Source: Stercorarius parasiticus
Taxonomy: Eukaryota > Chordata > Aves > Charadriiformes > Stercorariidae
Reading direction: 5' to 3'
DNA length: 64,000 bases
Assembly: GCA_013396915.1 (NCBI GenBank)
Contig: VWZL01003401.1
Coordinates: 1,011,898-1,075,897 of the forward strand
In this document: positions 1 through 13,574 of the stretch, in pieces
How positions within the stretch are numbered: the first letter of the stretch is position 1
How the letters are laid out: every line of letters begins with the position of its first letter
Made by a program: the position numbers and the translations under genes
Notes under the pieces: generated by a model
The model's database searches: none
Told to the model about the DNA's origin: nothing
Seen by the model: only the letters and a program-made list of their open reading frames with translations

Positions 1-427
1 GCCGGAGCACCTCTCCTATGAGGACAGACTGAGACAGTTGGGGTTGTTCAGTCTGGAGAAGAGAAGGCTCCGAGGAGACCTTATAGTGGCCTACCAGTAT
101 CTTAAGGGGGCCTACAAGAAAGCTGGTGAGAGACTTTTTAGGATGTCGGGTAATGGTAGGACTAGAGGGAATGGATTAAAACTAGAGATGGGTCGATTCA
201 GACTGGACGTTAGGAAGAAATTCTTCACCATGAGGGTGGTGAGACATGGGAACAGGTTGCCCAGAGAGGTGGTGGATGCCCCATCCCTGGAAGTTTTTAA
301 GGCCAGGCTGGACGGGGCTCTGAGCAAGCTGATCCAGTGGGAGATGTCCCTGCCCATGGCAGGGGGATTGGAACTAGATGATCTTTAAGGTCCCTTCCAA
401 CCCTAACAATTCTATGATTTTATGAAG
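1..427 (+). mobile_element. CR1 LINE, 3' end, truncated by window edge
   Basis: The last part of a CR1 non-LTR retrotransposon in sense orientation. The 3' end is diagnostic: a GGTCCCTTCCAACCC block at about 390-404 followed by ATTCTATG-type octamer repeats near 410-425. A 116-codon open stretch (38-388) runs through it; it is retrotransposon-derived sequence, not a host gene. Its intactness suggests a fairly young insertion. The left end is cut by the window. Confidence 0.93.
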
Positions 428-438
428 TTAAGTAATAT

Positions 439-483
439 TCCTTTATTTTTTCCTTTCTTTTCTTTCTTTCCTTTCTTTTTTTC
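439..483. repeat. Polypyrimidine (CTTT)-rich tract
   Basis: About 45 bases of almost pure C/T directly after the CR1 end; simple low-complexity sequence. Confidence 0.85.
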
Positions 484-854
484 TACCAATAATTCCCCCT
501 TGTTACTAGAGAAACTCAAAATCCCTCGATAATCCCCACAAAAAGCCGACATTTACTTGCTCCCTTTTTGATTAGTCACGCTTGTGCTCACTCCGGTAGG
601 GCTGCTTTTTAATCACGTTGCTCCCGATTGTCATTCCTGCAGAGGAGACAGTAGCCTCTCATGTTCTAAATTTTAAAGCATAACTTTTAACCTCTTTAAA
701 AAGCCAGATCTGCCCGTGACAGCCACCACCATGTTATATGCCTCTAATGCACTAATTTATGGGAAATCTTTGTTTTTCTTTGGTTTAAATGAATCAAAAA
801 ATACAGCAATAGAGATTTTTATAGGATAGAATATATGTAGGAATTTTATTTACA

Positions 855-890
855 TTTATATATATACATGTATACAGATATATATGTATG
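855..890. repeat. AT-rich alternating purine/pyrimidine tract
   Basis: A degenerate (TA)n/(TATG)n microsatellite. Confidence 0.7.
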
Positions 891-3800
891 GATGTGTATT
901 TAAATTTAGGTATGGATTGAAGAAAGTTTGTGGGATATTATCCATAAGCCAGGGATTTGGGATTGCTGTCCTGATGTATTTGTATGAATTGAAGAGAACG
1001 GTATATAGAGAGAATAAAAGAAGATCAAATGTGATGAAGCATGATCACATGAGAGGTCTTTGACAACATTCAGAATAGCTACATTATTCATTGTCTGTAT
1101 GGCTTCTAATATGGATTTTAATAGGATGTTATTGTGCTGGCCAGCACATTAATTCCTTATTGTGGTTTAAAATGTCTAGGAAAACATGAGAAAGCTGTAA
1201 TAGTTTATCTAAGTTGTTTTTTTTTCCTTTTATCCTATCTACGCAATTTGTTCCTATTCTTGGACTGCAACCATGCTGTGGTTTGGGCAAGAATGTGATG
1301 TTAATAGGAGAAGAACACCAAAGTCTTTACTTTGAAATTCATGGCGGGGGGAAAAAGTAATCACATTTTCAAACCAAACCAGTTGAGTAGGGTGGAGAGA
1401 TGTGGGAAGGGAAAAGAATGCCTTGTTTTGTCCTGGCCATGCCAGCATTTCTTACATGGTTGACAAAGTATTTATACTACACTTAGCAAATATTTAATTT
1501 GCTCTGTCCTTTAAACTTTTAAAGTTTTTATAGGATGCTTAGCTCTTAGTCATGCTATGTTTTGCAATAGTTTGAGATGATTAATACTGAAATATTGTTT
1601 CAGAATTATTTAGTTGATAAATATGCAATTCATAATTAAAAACACAACACCACCACAACCAATAAGAAGCAAAGAAAATTTAAATAGTACTGAAATCATC
1701 ATGAAATACAGAACTGGGACAGAATTTAAATGCTGACCATTTAAGTCACGGTGATGTCTCCTACAAACGCTTGGGCTCTGAGAAGCCAATGTATCCTAAA
1801 TTACTTGTCCACAGTATTTGGTGAGTAGTGTCATAAACTAGTAACCTGAAACGACATGGTGAAATGTTAAAACTCATAAAGTACAGGGGGAATAACTTGA
1901 AGTTTCTATCAAAACGCTTTCCATTGAGAGAATATTTAAGAGCATGGTCTACAGAGGCATAATGGCAGTGTTGACTGCCATAAGTATATTTGACAGAAAG
2001 GGATGCTCAGAATCATGGAAACAAAGCTAAACTGGCCCCAGCACATAAAGACAGTCATTGTGTAATACCACCTGCTAGCAAGAACCCATGTGTAGGCCAG
2101 CTCTTCCTAAAGAAGAGTACTAAATAATGGCAGAGGACTGAACTACGTTTTTGCTAATTCTTTCAGTTTTTATAACTTATGGTGCTGTCTTTTAATGTAA
2201 ATATTTCTCAACACTGACACTAAAAACTACAGAAGTAACAGAGCCCCTATACAAGCACATGGGTACTGTGATACCTTTAGGAATACTGAATCAGGACACT
2301 GGGACAACCATCCGTAATTGTAAATCACCATTGGGAATGCTTCTCGGACTGACAGAACTTAGATATCTGCTTTAAAGAAAAAAATAAAGATAAACATGAC
2401 ATGAATTTGTGTATATTGGGCACTTCTGCTTTGGGCTGCAATAATTGCACATCCATTGCTTTGTCTGTATCTTTGTCAAGGCCTCGATAGGAGGAGAGAG
2501 AAGGGACAAGAGGGATACCAGAGAGGAGGGACTGAAAAGATTGCACCAAAGCAAGCCCAAAAAACCCAAAGCAAACCAAAACACCAAAGCAAGAACAATT
2601 AATTGTGTATTGAGCAAATTCACAGCAGACAGGAAAGAAAGCAAACCCCAAAATATAAGTAGGAATGTTCAGAAGATAGAATAAGCTGTTTCTGTTATTT
2701 AAGTCCTTTCAGTTACCTGATATCAGATTTATGCTTTTCTAGGACTTTATCAAGTCTGGTTTGTTTTATGTCTCAGGTTAAAGAACTACAATTCTGGTAG
2801 TTGCATCCCCAGAAAAGTAAGCCATTGATAATAGAGTTTTCTTTCTAACAGGATTGATCTGTCCAGGGCGCACAACGGAATTAAGAATTCCTGAGTTAAG
2901 AGTATCCATAATGATATGTCCCTTTAGTTAAGCATTCTGCCCGTATATCCCAGGACACAGCAAGCATCCGTAGTGCATTGCAGCAGAGATGGTCTGGATA
3001 AAAACCTATGATTCTTTCATAGAAGAAAATGCCAGGTGCCCTCTATTCAACCTCATTTGTTAATAATGAAGGCAGAAGAATGCAGCAGCTAGTTGTACAT
3101 GAACAATTGTACTTACTGTGTAGGCACAGAACAAAATTCTGAGAAGTCCCAATGTCAAAAAGCTTGGACATTAGGTCCGCTGTAAAACTATCTGATTATT
3201 ATGATTTGGCTTTGTAATATAGCTCACTAAAGACCTGCTCATCCCTTTATCTTCCCAAAAGTCTGGAAATGTATGGCTAATTAGAGCACAAGAGAGGTTC
3301 TCAGCTATCCCTGACAGAACTTACTCTGAGTATTGCTCAACAAAATTACTTCTCTGCTTAATAAAATACCATTCTGCTGACTAGACTGATGGCATCACTG
3401 CAATTTCCTTGTCGGTCCACTCTTTTCCATATTCCCAGCTCATTATTCCTCTTATCCCCATTTGAACCACAAATTCATTTCTGTATTAACTTAATAAGGT
3501 TTTCATTTTGCTATTTCCAACCTGGCTTAAGACACCAACTCTCTTACTTCCTAAAAATAACATCTAGGTTATGTCCAGTTCTTATGGCTGGTTCAGAGTG
3601 ACCTTGAAAACGTCTTTCTCTCTTGTATTTCTGCTGCTTTTTGGTGAGGAGTTTAGCACAAGAGGATTGAAACTGTGGTTGATTGCAGGTGTACAGGACT
3701 ACAGCTGACAGCTAACATGGGCCTCAGAGAAGAGAAGTGCAAAAGACAGGAGGGAAGATGGCATGGAGTTACTTAGCATTTTCATAGAAAAAACGTAGCT

Positions 3801-5200
3801 CCTGGAATATTGGTGCGAGAGGAATCTGTCTTGTAGTCTAACACTCTGGCAGTCAAGATGGCAATGGCTGTACTGAGGCAAGAAGGTTCCCTCCACCTCT
3901 TTAGAATATAAATAAATTTGAAGGCAGATTAGGAATACCAATAAATTCTTACTCTGATAGACATCTTTCAAGCACTCACAGAGTTTCTTGAGGAGATTGC
4001 TGGTGTTTTTTTACATGCAGTTTAAAAACCCCAAACTGTAACATGTATCAGACAGCTTGCATTTATTTACTCTTGGCTGGCAGCTTAAGACAAATGTTAC
4101 TTGGAGGACTCTCCTTCCAAGCAGTTCAACACATCCACCTTGATACAGGAGAATTATAAAAAGGCTATGTCCAACTTTACATTGGACTTGCATCCTGCGT
4201 AGTCTTCACGTTGAGCTATGTTTGGAATCGAATTTCATCTTAGTTATTGCATGCTCCATGTAATACTGTGAACAAATTTAGAGGATGCAATGGGTGAAAC
4301 TGTGTTTCTGTTGGAGAGGGTTAGTGATGGCTTAAAATACAGACAAGTGAGCAGTGATCCAGGATGTGTGGCAGTGCTGAGGTCTTCAGGGCTGGATTGC
4401 TGAATAACCTACAGTCCCCCAAGCAGTGACAAAATAAAACCAGCGCAGTACTGTGCTGTGCAGGAGTGCGATAATATGGATAGCCACATACTCTAGAGTG
4501 GCACTGCCCAGGGAAGGCAACGAGCCATTCATGCGTTGCAAAGCATTAAGGAGGTCTGTCGTCAATGATCAAGCATGGACAGTACATAATGAGTCTAGTA
4601 ATGGTGACATGGGAGCGTGCACTGGGCAGTCCAGCATTATCAGTGGCCGTCCTTTATCTGCCCCACCTTTGTGTATCATCATGCCGAACACCTAGCTATA
4701 GAGCATTTCAACATTTCGCTGGTGTTGCTCATGCTACTATGTAACTCTTTCTTAGGATGACACCAGACATTTCACTGCCTTCTCCCCAGAGGGCATACCC
4801 CTCCCTTCTCTTTCCCTTGGTGAGTACAGTCCTGTGAAGTTGCTCTTTGAATCACCAGGGTTTTTTTTTTCTGGCCTCCACGCTGGGCTACTGTGCAGTG
4901 ATCCGCGTGGAGAGCTGTAGAGGGTTTTGCATCATGCTTTTCTTGTACCACTTCCACGCTTGTGCAATGAGCTGGAATGGTTTTTCAGGACCTTGGCAGC
5001 TAGCTGTGCTCTCTGCTTGGGTGTAACCCTATTTCCATTTTGCCATGCTACGTGACCAGGTGGCTCAGCATATGCACAGGACACCTGTGCACCCTCAGAT
5101 CTGAGACGGTTGCGACACAAAGCTTTTAGTAATAGTTCATTCCTCCTGACCAGGCTTTTGCCACTTTATACGCTATATAATGCATATGACAATTAGGAAT

Positions 5201-5225
5201 GTGTATATGTATATACATATATGTG
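5201..5225. repeat. Alternating TA/TG tract with 16-bp perfect palindrome
   Basis: 5,205-5,220 reads ATATGTATATACATAT, which equals its own reverse complement, inside a (TA/TG) microsatellite. Simple-sequence origin is the likely reason. Confidence 0.75.
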
Positions 5226-8200
5226 TAATTTATTGCTCTGTAGTTCCAGCTGCAGTATAATAATGGGTTTGCAAAGGGTAGTCATGAAAAACTTCATCTT
5301 TCTGTTTTTATTCTCTTGAGAACTGAATTATAGTGAATAAGATGGAATGCTCCCTCACGTATCCTTTTAAAACAAGTACTTCATCTGCCGTAGCTCAAGA
5401 TCTGCAAAAGCAAAGTGTGATCCACTTTAATAAAGAATTGCCTAAACTACTGTTTAAGTGAGATTTAGAGATTATAAAAGAAATCTACCATTCCTACAAA
5501 CTAGTTTTGTTCAGGTAATTTTCAAAATCACAGTAGGTAACATTTTACCAGGTAAGCTTTGAGTTTGTTGTGGCTGCAAACATAAATATAATGTTTCATT
5601 CTACAAACATTGCTTTTATAATGGAACATGACATTGTAACTTCCTCTAAATTATACCTTATGACATGCAAATACAATATAACCTCTTTTCCCCTCCCATC
5701 TTCAAAATCCCTCTCCCCTTATTTTTCCTTTTCTTTTTACTGATTTGATTTCTAGGGTATTGAAAAGTCTAGCTATTGAAAAGTCTGAAAAATCTGAACA
5801 AACTATACTGTAAATGTTTAGAAGCCAGAATTTAGATAAAAAGAACATTAAGATCTGTTTACTTTTTTGTATTTCATCTAGATAAACTGGTGATTTTAGA
5901 AGGCTTATCAGTGGTAATTCTGGATATTCCCTTCCCTCTTCTTCAGGGGAGTTTTGATTGTTTTGCCTCTGGGAATGCTGAGGGTATGTTTTCTCTTTGG
6001 CACGTAAGGCTTAATTTTTATCAGATAAATTTCTGACTCTTGGAATTAAAAAAAAGCTTTTCCAAACATGAGAAAGGTATAGACAGTTTGTGAGGGTTTT
6101 TTTTTCTAAGCAGCCGCCCAGTGAAACAGAAGCTCAGCCTGCTTGTTGCTGGCTGCTGTTCAGAGCCTTGTGCACAACTGGGAAACTGAAGAGACTTGTC
6201 AGGTTCATCACGCAGCTGGCTGGGAAAGCCAGAGTTGCACCAGAGACAAAAGATGGAGTCACTTGCAGATGAAAAGGGCAGGTAGCTAGAGGAAAACCAT
6301 ACAGAGTAGCAGAGATTTGTCTTCCCACCCCCTTCCTACCAGGTGCCAAGAAGGCGTGGGAAGGAAGCGGCAGAGTAGGAGCAGGAGAGGAGACACACAC
6401 CTGCCTTCTACATACAGGAAGCACTTGTCATGTACCAGGTTTTAATGGTAGGCAACCAGCTCCCTCCTATATTCTCAAGCAGTGACAAATAATGGAGTAG
6501 GTTTATGCAAAGCGGTCCCCAAGAGCTGCTGATGGAGTGTTTGTACCGTATTTTTAGAAAGGATCTAAAATAGTTTGAGCCCAACACTAGAACTCTTGTA
6601 GTTAAAACTGTGTTTAGTTAATCATGGTGCTTTTAAGAATTAGCTTTAAAAGTACCTTTGTAATGTCTCTTGTTCTAAGCCGTGGACACCAATGCCAATC
6701 CTGGAGTATGTTGGATTGGCCTGTGCCCAAACTAACATGTTATTCAGAAATTCAAGAGCAGCATCAGTAATCCCGTGTTTTTCTTGACATTTCCTGGAAA
6801 TGCTGGGATTTCTGAACAGCATAGCTTCGTCCAGTTTGATCCAATTCCCTGTTGCATTATTGTTAATCAACAAAATATATTTTTAGACGTAACATCTGAT
6901 TATTTTTTTTAAGAATACTAGGTAGGAATTTGAACTTTCATCCAATTATCCACTTGTGAAATTTAAATGTTGTTGTAGTTATATCTCTTTAGCAGCTAAC
7001 ATTTAGTAGTTTGAGTGCACAGCAGGATAATGCAACATGTCTGTAATAATATATCTGTAATAGCAGGAAAACAGATCTCCCTTTTTCTTCAGAAGTAATA
7101 ATGAATCTGTTTTCTGGACAGACACGTATTGTTTATTTTAATGTTTTATATACTAATTAGTTCTGTTTGGAGCCTAAAATAAACACACCTCAGAATATAA
7201 ATGCATTTCATTAAAACATTTTCTCTTAGAAGTTTCTCTTGCTTAATGGTGAATATTAGGCGATACTGATGTAATCGTGGGATTAAGAGCAAAGAGTTTG
7301 CAGGACTGTTGGACTTGATTTAATTTTTGCCCACTGCACTGCAGGGAACCAGTGGGTCTTGAGTCATTCCTATCTTCTCTATACTGGTTTTAAAAAGTTT
7401 ATTCAAATTAATAACAAGGCAATTCTCTGCAATAATTATTATAATAATTAGTTTGAGGGAATTCTGGGAGCCTTAGGTGAACACTGTTATTTAGAATAAA
7501 TGCTAAATTATAACATTGTAATTCAAATGTAAAATGAGATGTCCAGCCATTTTTATAAGTTCAGGATAAGGTATTGTACTAATAATAGTTCCTTGTACTT
7601 AATACTCTTCGTCTGATGAAAAATCTGTACATCAAAGAAGTTATCAAGGGGTGTAAACACTTAATACATTTTACAAAAGCGCTCTTTGAAGCACATAGAC
7701 TATCAAGCCCAAATTTTCCAAAGCAGCTGCTGTGTTGGGTGCCTTCGTATTGGGGGATTGACTTGGCGACACATTTCAGTTTAAAGGTTCTGTTTGTTTA
7801 AAGGTACCAAATGGTACCCTGGCATAATGTGTAATAGAAGTTACATTGTGCAATTTTTATCTGTTTAATGAGAACTTCCGTGGAGAAGAGATATTCAATT
7901 AATTTCATATTTAAATACACTTTGATTAAACATTGTCATTTTTCATCCTACTGAGTGGTTTTCAGAGTCATAAACATACAGTAATTTTTTCCTGTTTCAA
8001 TACCATCATATCAGCTTCCCAAAGCATGCATGTCGAACATGCAGTTCACTTCGTTGTTTATTAAATTTGTCTTTGGTCAGATGAGCAGTCCAATTTGCAG
8101 CTTGTTTACTTCTGCAGTTTTTCAGTCTCACCTTAACAACATAGCGCTCAGAAGGATGGCTTTCTGCCTCTTGCCCTATTCACCTGTGACAACCATCTTC

Positions 8201-10820
8201 TACTATGCCTGACCTGAGGAAAGTCCTTGTGTTGCTTTACCCAACGAAAAGAATCCCAGTTTTCTAAATTTCAAATGATACAACAAGTTACTTTTTTAGA
8301 GTTTTAGAGCTAGAGCCGCTGAAGGACTGAAACACTTGGGTGCTTTAGTTAAACTAACTCCTAGGCATATTTTCCCTAGACTGAATTAAAACTGCAGGTA
8401 AGGACCTAGGTTTCCCACCTAGTGCGAGCAGAGAGTGAGACAATCTATATCCTTCATCTGCTGAGCACTTAGGGCTAGCTAACAAGAAAGACTGTGAACA
8501 GGAACATATTAGAAATCCTGCCTTGCTCTTGAGCTACCTGCAGAATCATGCAGAGTTGCCCAAGCTAGCCAAAGAGGAGCCACGTCAGTGCCGTGTTTGG
8601 CAAAGGCTAATAATATATGTGTCCGCTTGGGATTATTTCCTCTTTGTCCCATAATCATTTAGTATAAAAATGTATAAACAGTCTGGAGAAGATGGATTGG
8701 AGTATCTGGAATGAGATCCAAGGATTACAATGAGTGTGACAGTTTTAATACAATTTCCACAGTCTGATTTCAAAGGTGTTTTCAGTGTGCGTAATTTCTC
8801 TTCTGGGAATATATATCAGTTTTACTGTAGCTAAGTGCTTAGCAAATAAATAAGTTCGGATTGCTACTTAAAATGCTTTTTCTTAGATGAGAACAATGCA
8901 GAACGGAAAACAACTGCTAACCAGCAGTTTTTGTTTGACTGTAAGTAAGCTCAGTAGTATTAGTAAAACTTTGTAATAGTACCTAATTTTGGGTTGCTCA
9001 GGGAATTTACTGATGCTTTTATGAAATTGTTGCATGCGCTCTAAAATGCTGCAAGACTTTTTCAAATGTCATACACTTTCAGGACTGTGGAGCTCCTATT
9101 GACAGTAATAATTTTGCGTGAAAGGAAGGGGAAGAGATCAAGATTGATGGTGCCTAAGAAAGAGCTGATTTCCAGAGATTTATAGTTTAGTCTGTCATAC
9201 AGACATTCTTAGATTTGCAGCAAAAGGATCCAATTTCCTATCTCCACTAGTTATGCATAAATACTTATTCAAAAAGGAATTGGGAAGTGTTACTGTGATC
9301 TAAAGATCTAAATTATACAACTTATGTTAAATCTATACAATATGCACCATTTAGAGTAAGCGACAGGACACTGTACGCTCTCACAAAACAGAAGAGAGAC
9401 CTACAAACCTAGAAGAAAGAGACCTAGTAAATGCAAAACCATTTATACAACAGATTCTTCATCATTCTGAATTGCATTCACAATTGGAAAAAAAAAGGAA
9501 AGAGGTTACACTTATTAATTGTGGCTTCTGGTTAGGGAGGCCTGAAAGAGTTCCAAGTCCCTCTCTTACCCTCCAAAATGCTTTGGTCATTTATCCTCTA
9601 TTACTCAACAGAAACAGTACTTTCAAGTTCCTGTGTCTTAGAATAAAACACAGATAATATCCGTCTATTTTCACTCTTTACTTCAAAAGAGGTGATGTCT
9701 CACTGAATCTTTACACTGAGCAGATGATCAAATGATACAGCTCTGTCCCAGCAGCAAGACTCGAAATCCTGAGAGCAAAGATGTGAGGCTAACTTACATC
9801 AGACTTTCTCCCTTTCTCTTACATTGAAACACGAAGAGTTAAAAGTATAATAATTTATGTTAATGCTGTTTTTTGCATGCAATTTTATTTTGGGAAGTCT
9901 TCCAAGTTCAGAAGAGTTTAAATATTCCCTCAGTTCTTCATTGTTGAATGATCCCTCCTCCTACTTTTGGTGCTGCTTGTTTTCTACTTTTTCAAATCCC
10001 TTTTTAGTATCATTTATCCACAAGTCGCTAGAAAAATACAGATTTGATATACCAACTCAGGAAGCCGAAGAACCAAGGATGCCTGCATAAATCAATCTCT
10101 TGCTGAATAAAGGCACGAGTGATTTTTTTTTTTTTCCTTTAGCCATCTTAAATGTGGATCGGGAAACAGTAATCAAGTTTGTGAGAACCAACGTGTGTGG
10201 TATATTTTTTCCTACTGTTGCATATCTACGTTCTAGTATTGCATGTTAATTAATGCACGTAAGGCATTTGCCCAACACTAACTTCATAGTTCTTTGCAAC
10301 AGGTTCTCTGCTTCTGTAGAGGTGCTCACTGAAGGACTTGCTGCCACAACTTCTGCAGCTCTTTCTCCTATCCTCTAATTGAGTCCCCTTCATAGTTATA
10401 ATTTGTCTGCCAAATGACTTATCAGTTGGAAAGGCTCAAGTCAGATACTACTTCCTTTTTTGCTTGTTTTTAACTGAGTGCTGCCAGAAGAAAGAAGGGG
10501 TTAAAGCGTGGGAGGATTGCTAAGAAAAGGGGTTTGGTTAATGACACGCAGGACTGCAAGTTTGTTTATTCTTCTGTAAACGGCAAAAAGAATTATCATC
10601 ATCATGGTAAGGCAAACAGTACTCTCGTCTTTTCTCTCTTCAAACCCCACCAGAAGTCTTTGGGTTAATAGGCTATTAATTTTTTAAAATCATAAAATCA
10701 ACTGATCTCCATTAGTTTTATAGAGCGTCTCTTTAACTGACAGATGCTACTGTTGACAGAAGGGGAGGGGGTAAAGATTTTAGTATATGGAAATAACTAG
10801 CTCTGGGGAAGAGGAGATGG

Positions 10821-10859
10821 GAACAGGCATGCCTTTTCTGACATGCCTGTTCTTTTTTT
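10821..10859. other. Perfect 11-bp inverted repeat followed by T run
   Basis: GAACAGGCATG (10,821-10,831) and CATGCCTGTTC (10,842-10,852) are exact reverse complements separated by a 10-base loop, followed by seven Ts (10,853-10,859). Two flanking G:U pairs could extend the stem. The sequence shows a hairpin; any function is inference. It has the shape of a bacterial terminator or a short Pol III-terminated hairpin RNA, but no A/B box or other promoter element was recognised. Confidence 0.6.
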
Positions 10860-13554
10860 ATCAACCTCCTTTCCTAAATACTCATGTAAGGATCTGTTCA
10901 ATTTTTATTTATGCTTCTTTGTCTTTCCTGAGCTTTTTCAAAAGATTTCTATTTATTTGATTTGGTTCTTTCAGTTTTGCTATGGTTTTTTTGACACATC
11001 CAATATCTAAATCTCTGTTTGGCACCTATGAAATAATATGAGTTTTATACTTATATCTATGCTTCTTGAACTGATTATGTCCTTTCAAAAAATCAGTTAA
11101 ACATGCAGTCTCAGTAATCTCGTTAGTCTGTATGCTATTGGAAAATGGTCAATTTTCAGTGTACATTTGAACTAAAAATTTAGTTTTACAGTGAAAAAAT
11201 AAATGGGAAGCAGGTAGGTCTTGTGCTCTTGAAGATGTGGACTGCTTTGCTAAAATATACTGAATTAGTAGAAAATAAAATACAGTTTGTGGAAAAACGT
11301 GACTATTAAGAAAACTTTTGTTTGTTTCACTTCACTCTGCTCAACAGTTTTACATTCATAGCTCCTTGGTTATTCAGGTAAGTTCCCCAATCTAGATAAC
11401 TACATTCCGTGTATACAGAATTCAGCTAAAGCTGCAATTGCTGTTTATAGCCTCTGTAAGTGTAGCAGGCAAAGAGCTGGAAGAGGCAGGGAGTAAATTC
11501 CATGCTAGAGTGGATGTGTTAAATTTGAAGTGTATTTCTTTCTCAGCCTCAGAAGAGGACCCTGTCAACCTAGAATCTAATACATTTAAAAGAAATGCTA
11601 AAAAAGTTTAGTGTGTATATGCCAAACTCTTGGCATTTGGAAGAAGGCAGCGTGTGGGCTAAAATAACATAAGTCGTACTTTTCATAACAGTAACCCCTC
11701 TTTTGTGGCTTTGTGAAGGGTCAGCATAAACAAGGAAAAATTACTATACTGAATTGAAGTAATTTAAATCTAGTTGACTGACGGCAAGGTTAAGTTTAGA
11801 AATCATTTAGGTTAACTTGAAATATAATTGCTTGTTTTCCCTCAGTGAATCACAAAAAAAAAATTGGTTTGGGTCAAATGTTTTGCTAGGTATAATTTTT
11901 TTCCTGTGCTTTTTAAACAAGCAAAAGCTTTATTTCCATCTACAGCTTCCCCCCACCCCCCTCTCTCTCTGCCAGTAGTTAGGGCACTCACCTGTAGGAA
12001 AGCGGTATGAAATCTTCTCTCTGTAGGACCTGAAACAGGGACTCAAGTGAGTCTTGTGCTTCTCAGACTTTTCTCTCTAAAATCAGCTTTGACTTGCACA
12101 TCCTTCCTTCTAGCTTTCCCACTAATATTTTTCAGCACATTGTGGCAGCAATACTCCAGATGAATTTTCAGCCTAACAAAGCCTGGCACTGCTAGTGTTG
12201 AATATTTGAGAGTCAGATGCTGCAGAATGCTAGAGCCTGAAGAGTAGTAGTTTGTTTATTTAAATGTTTTTGGCAAATGCACTTTTTGGGGTACCACGTG
12301 ACTGCTAGAACTCCGAGGCTTTCAGTTTCTCATGGTTGTGAGAATTATGATACTGTGATTTAAAGATACTCAAAGTTACTGGCATTCCAGTATGAACTTA
12401 GAAGGGTCCTACATTATTAGAATTGTTCAAGATAGAAGGGTCTCAGAGGTTTTCATGTTACTTGAAATCCAGTTATTTATGACCTTCTAGTGAATGATAA
12501 AGCTCAAACTTACTCTTCACTAAATAATGAATGCTGCTTTTTTCCCCTCTCTGAAGGTGAGCATATGCTAGCAAACAAATGTTTAAATTACAGAACTGTC
12601 CACACTAGATATTACCACCTATTAGCTACCACAAAGTTGCTAATGACTAGTAAAATTACTACTTTTTTCTATAATGTGTGCTCCAAGAACTGTTTTCAGT
12701 CATGTTCAAATGACTCAGATGAACTCATCTAAGAAAATAACATCCAATTGATCCCTTGAGACACAGCCTGAAGTTCTGATTCAACAAATCACTGTAGCTT
12801 ATGCTTTCTCTCCACTGGAGACCAGCAAAGCACATGTTTAATTACGTTTTTAAATTAGGGGTTTGGCTGTGGCAACTTACATTAACTAATGAGAAAAAAC
12901 CCCAGCCAAAAACAGAGGAAATATTTTAATGCTAACATAAACAGGTATGAATATAAATACAAACAAGATTTACATTTCTTGGTTAAGAAGAAGGCGTTTT
13001 GCTTTCAGATTAGAACAGCGCTTTAAAGATTTATGCAGTGTACTTGAAACAGTTTCCTCCATGCTGTCCGAGGAACGGATAAGCAAGTCCTCTGTTTTTT
13101 TCAGTTGCCAACGCCTTTGATCAGGGATTCCTGAAACGGCTCATGTCTTAAGGGTAAGAATGCTTGCGCAGAGACACGTTGAGGAAGCCTGATCTGCAGA
13201 GCAAGGATACTTACTGCCTTCTGAAAATCAAATGTTTCCAGTGTGGTGCTCTGGAAATCAAGCATTCCTGCGCGGTGCTCTGTCAGGCTGGGCCCCACTT
13301 GGGAGCCTCTTGAGAAGCTCGGTCTCTGTGCCCTCTTGCACTGGCAATACTGGCTCACCTACATTTATCTGAGTTAAAATACAAGCTCTTCAGGGCAAGT
13401 ACCTGGCCTTTTATGTGTTTTGAAAGAGCTGTATATAATTAAGGTACTTTGTATGAAGAAATTACTTCAAAACAGTTTACATAGGGCAGCTATTTCAAGA
13501 TCAAGAAAAAATCTTTAGCCTCGTTCCCTGAGGAAACAAGGCCTATGTGACTGG

Positions 13555-13574
13555 ACTGGCTGGCTGGCTGGCTG
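13555..13574. repeat. (TGGC)n microsatellite
   Basis: Four to five tandem copies of a GGCT/TGGC tetranucleotide. Confidence 0.8.

Noticed and set aside
38..388. 116-codon sense frame at the left edge as a host gene
   Set aside because: It lies wholly inside a CR1 element with the diagnostic 3' end.
6646..6873. 75-codon antisense frame with fairly protein-like composition (LDEAMLFRNPSISRK)
   Set aside because: It starts at TTG just after a stop, has no exon signals and matches nothing I know; similar lengths occur by chance throughout this AT-rich DNA.
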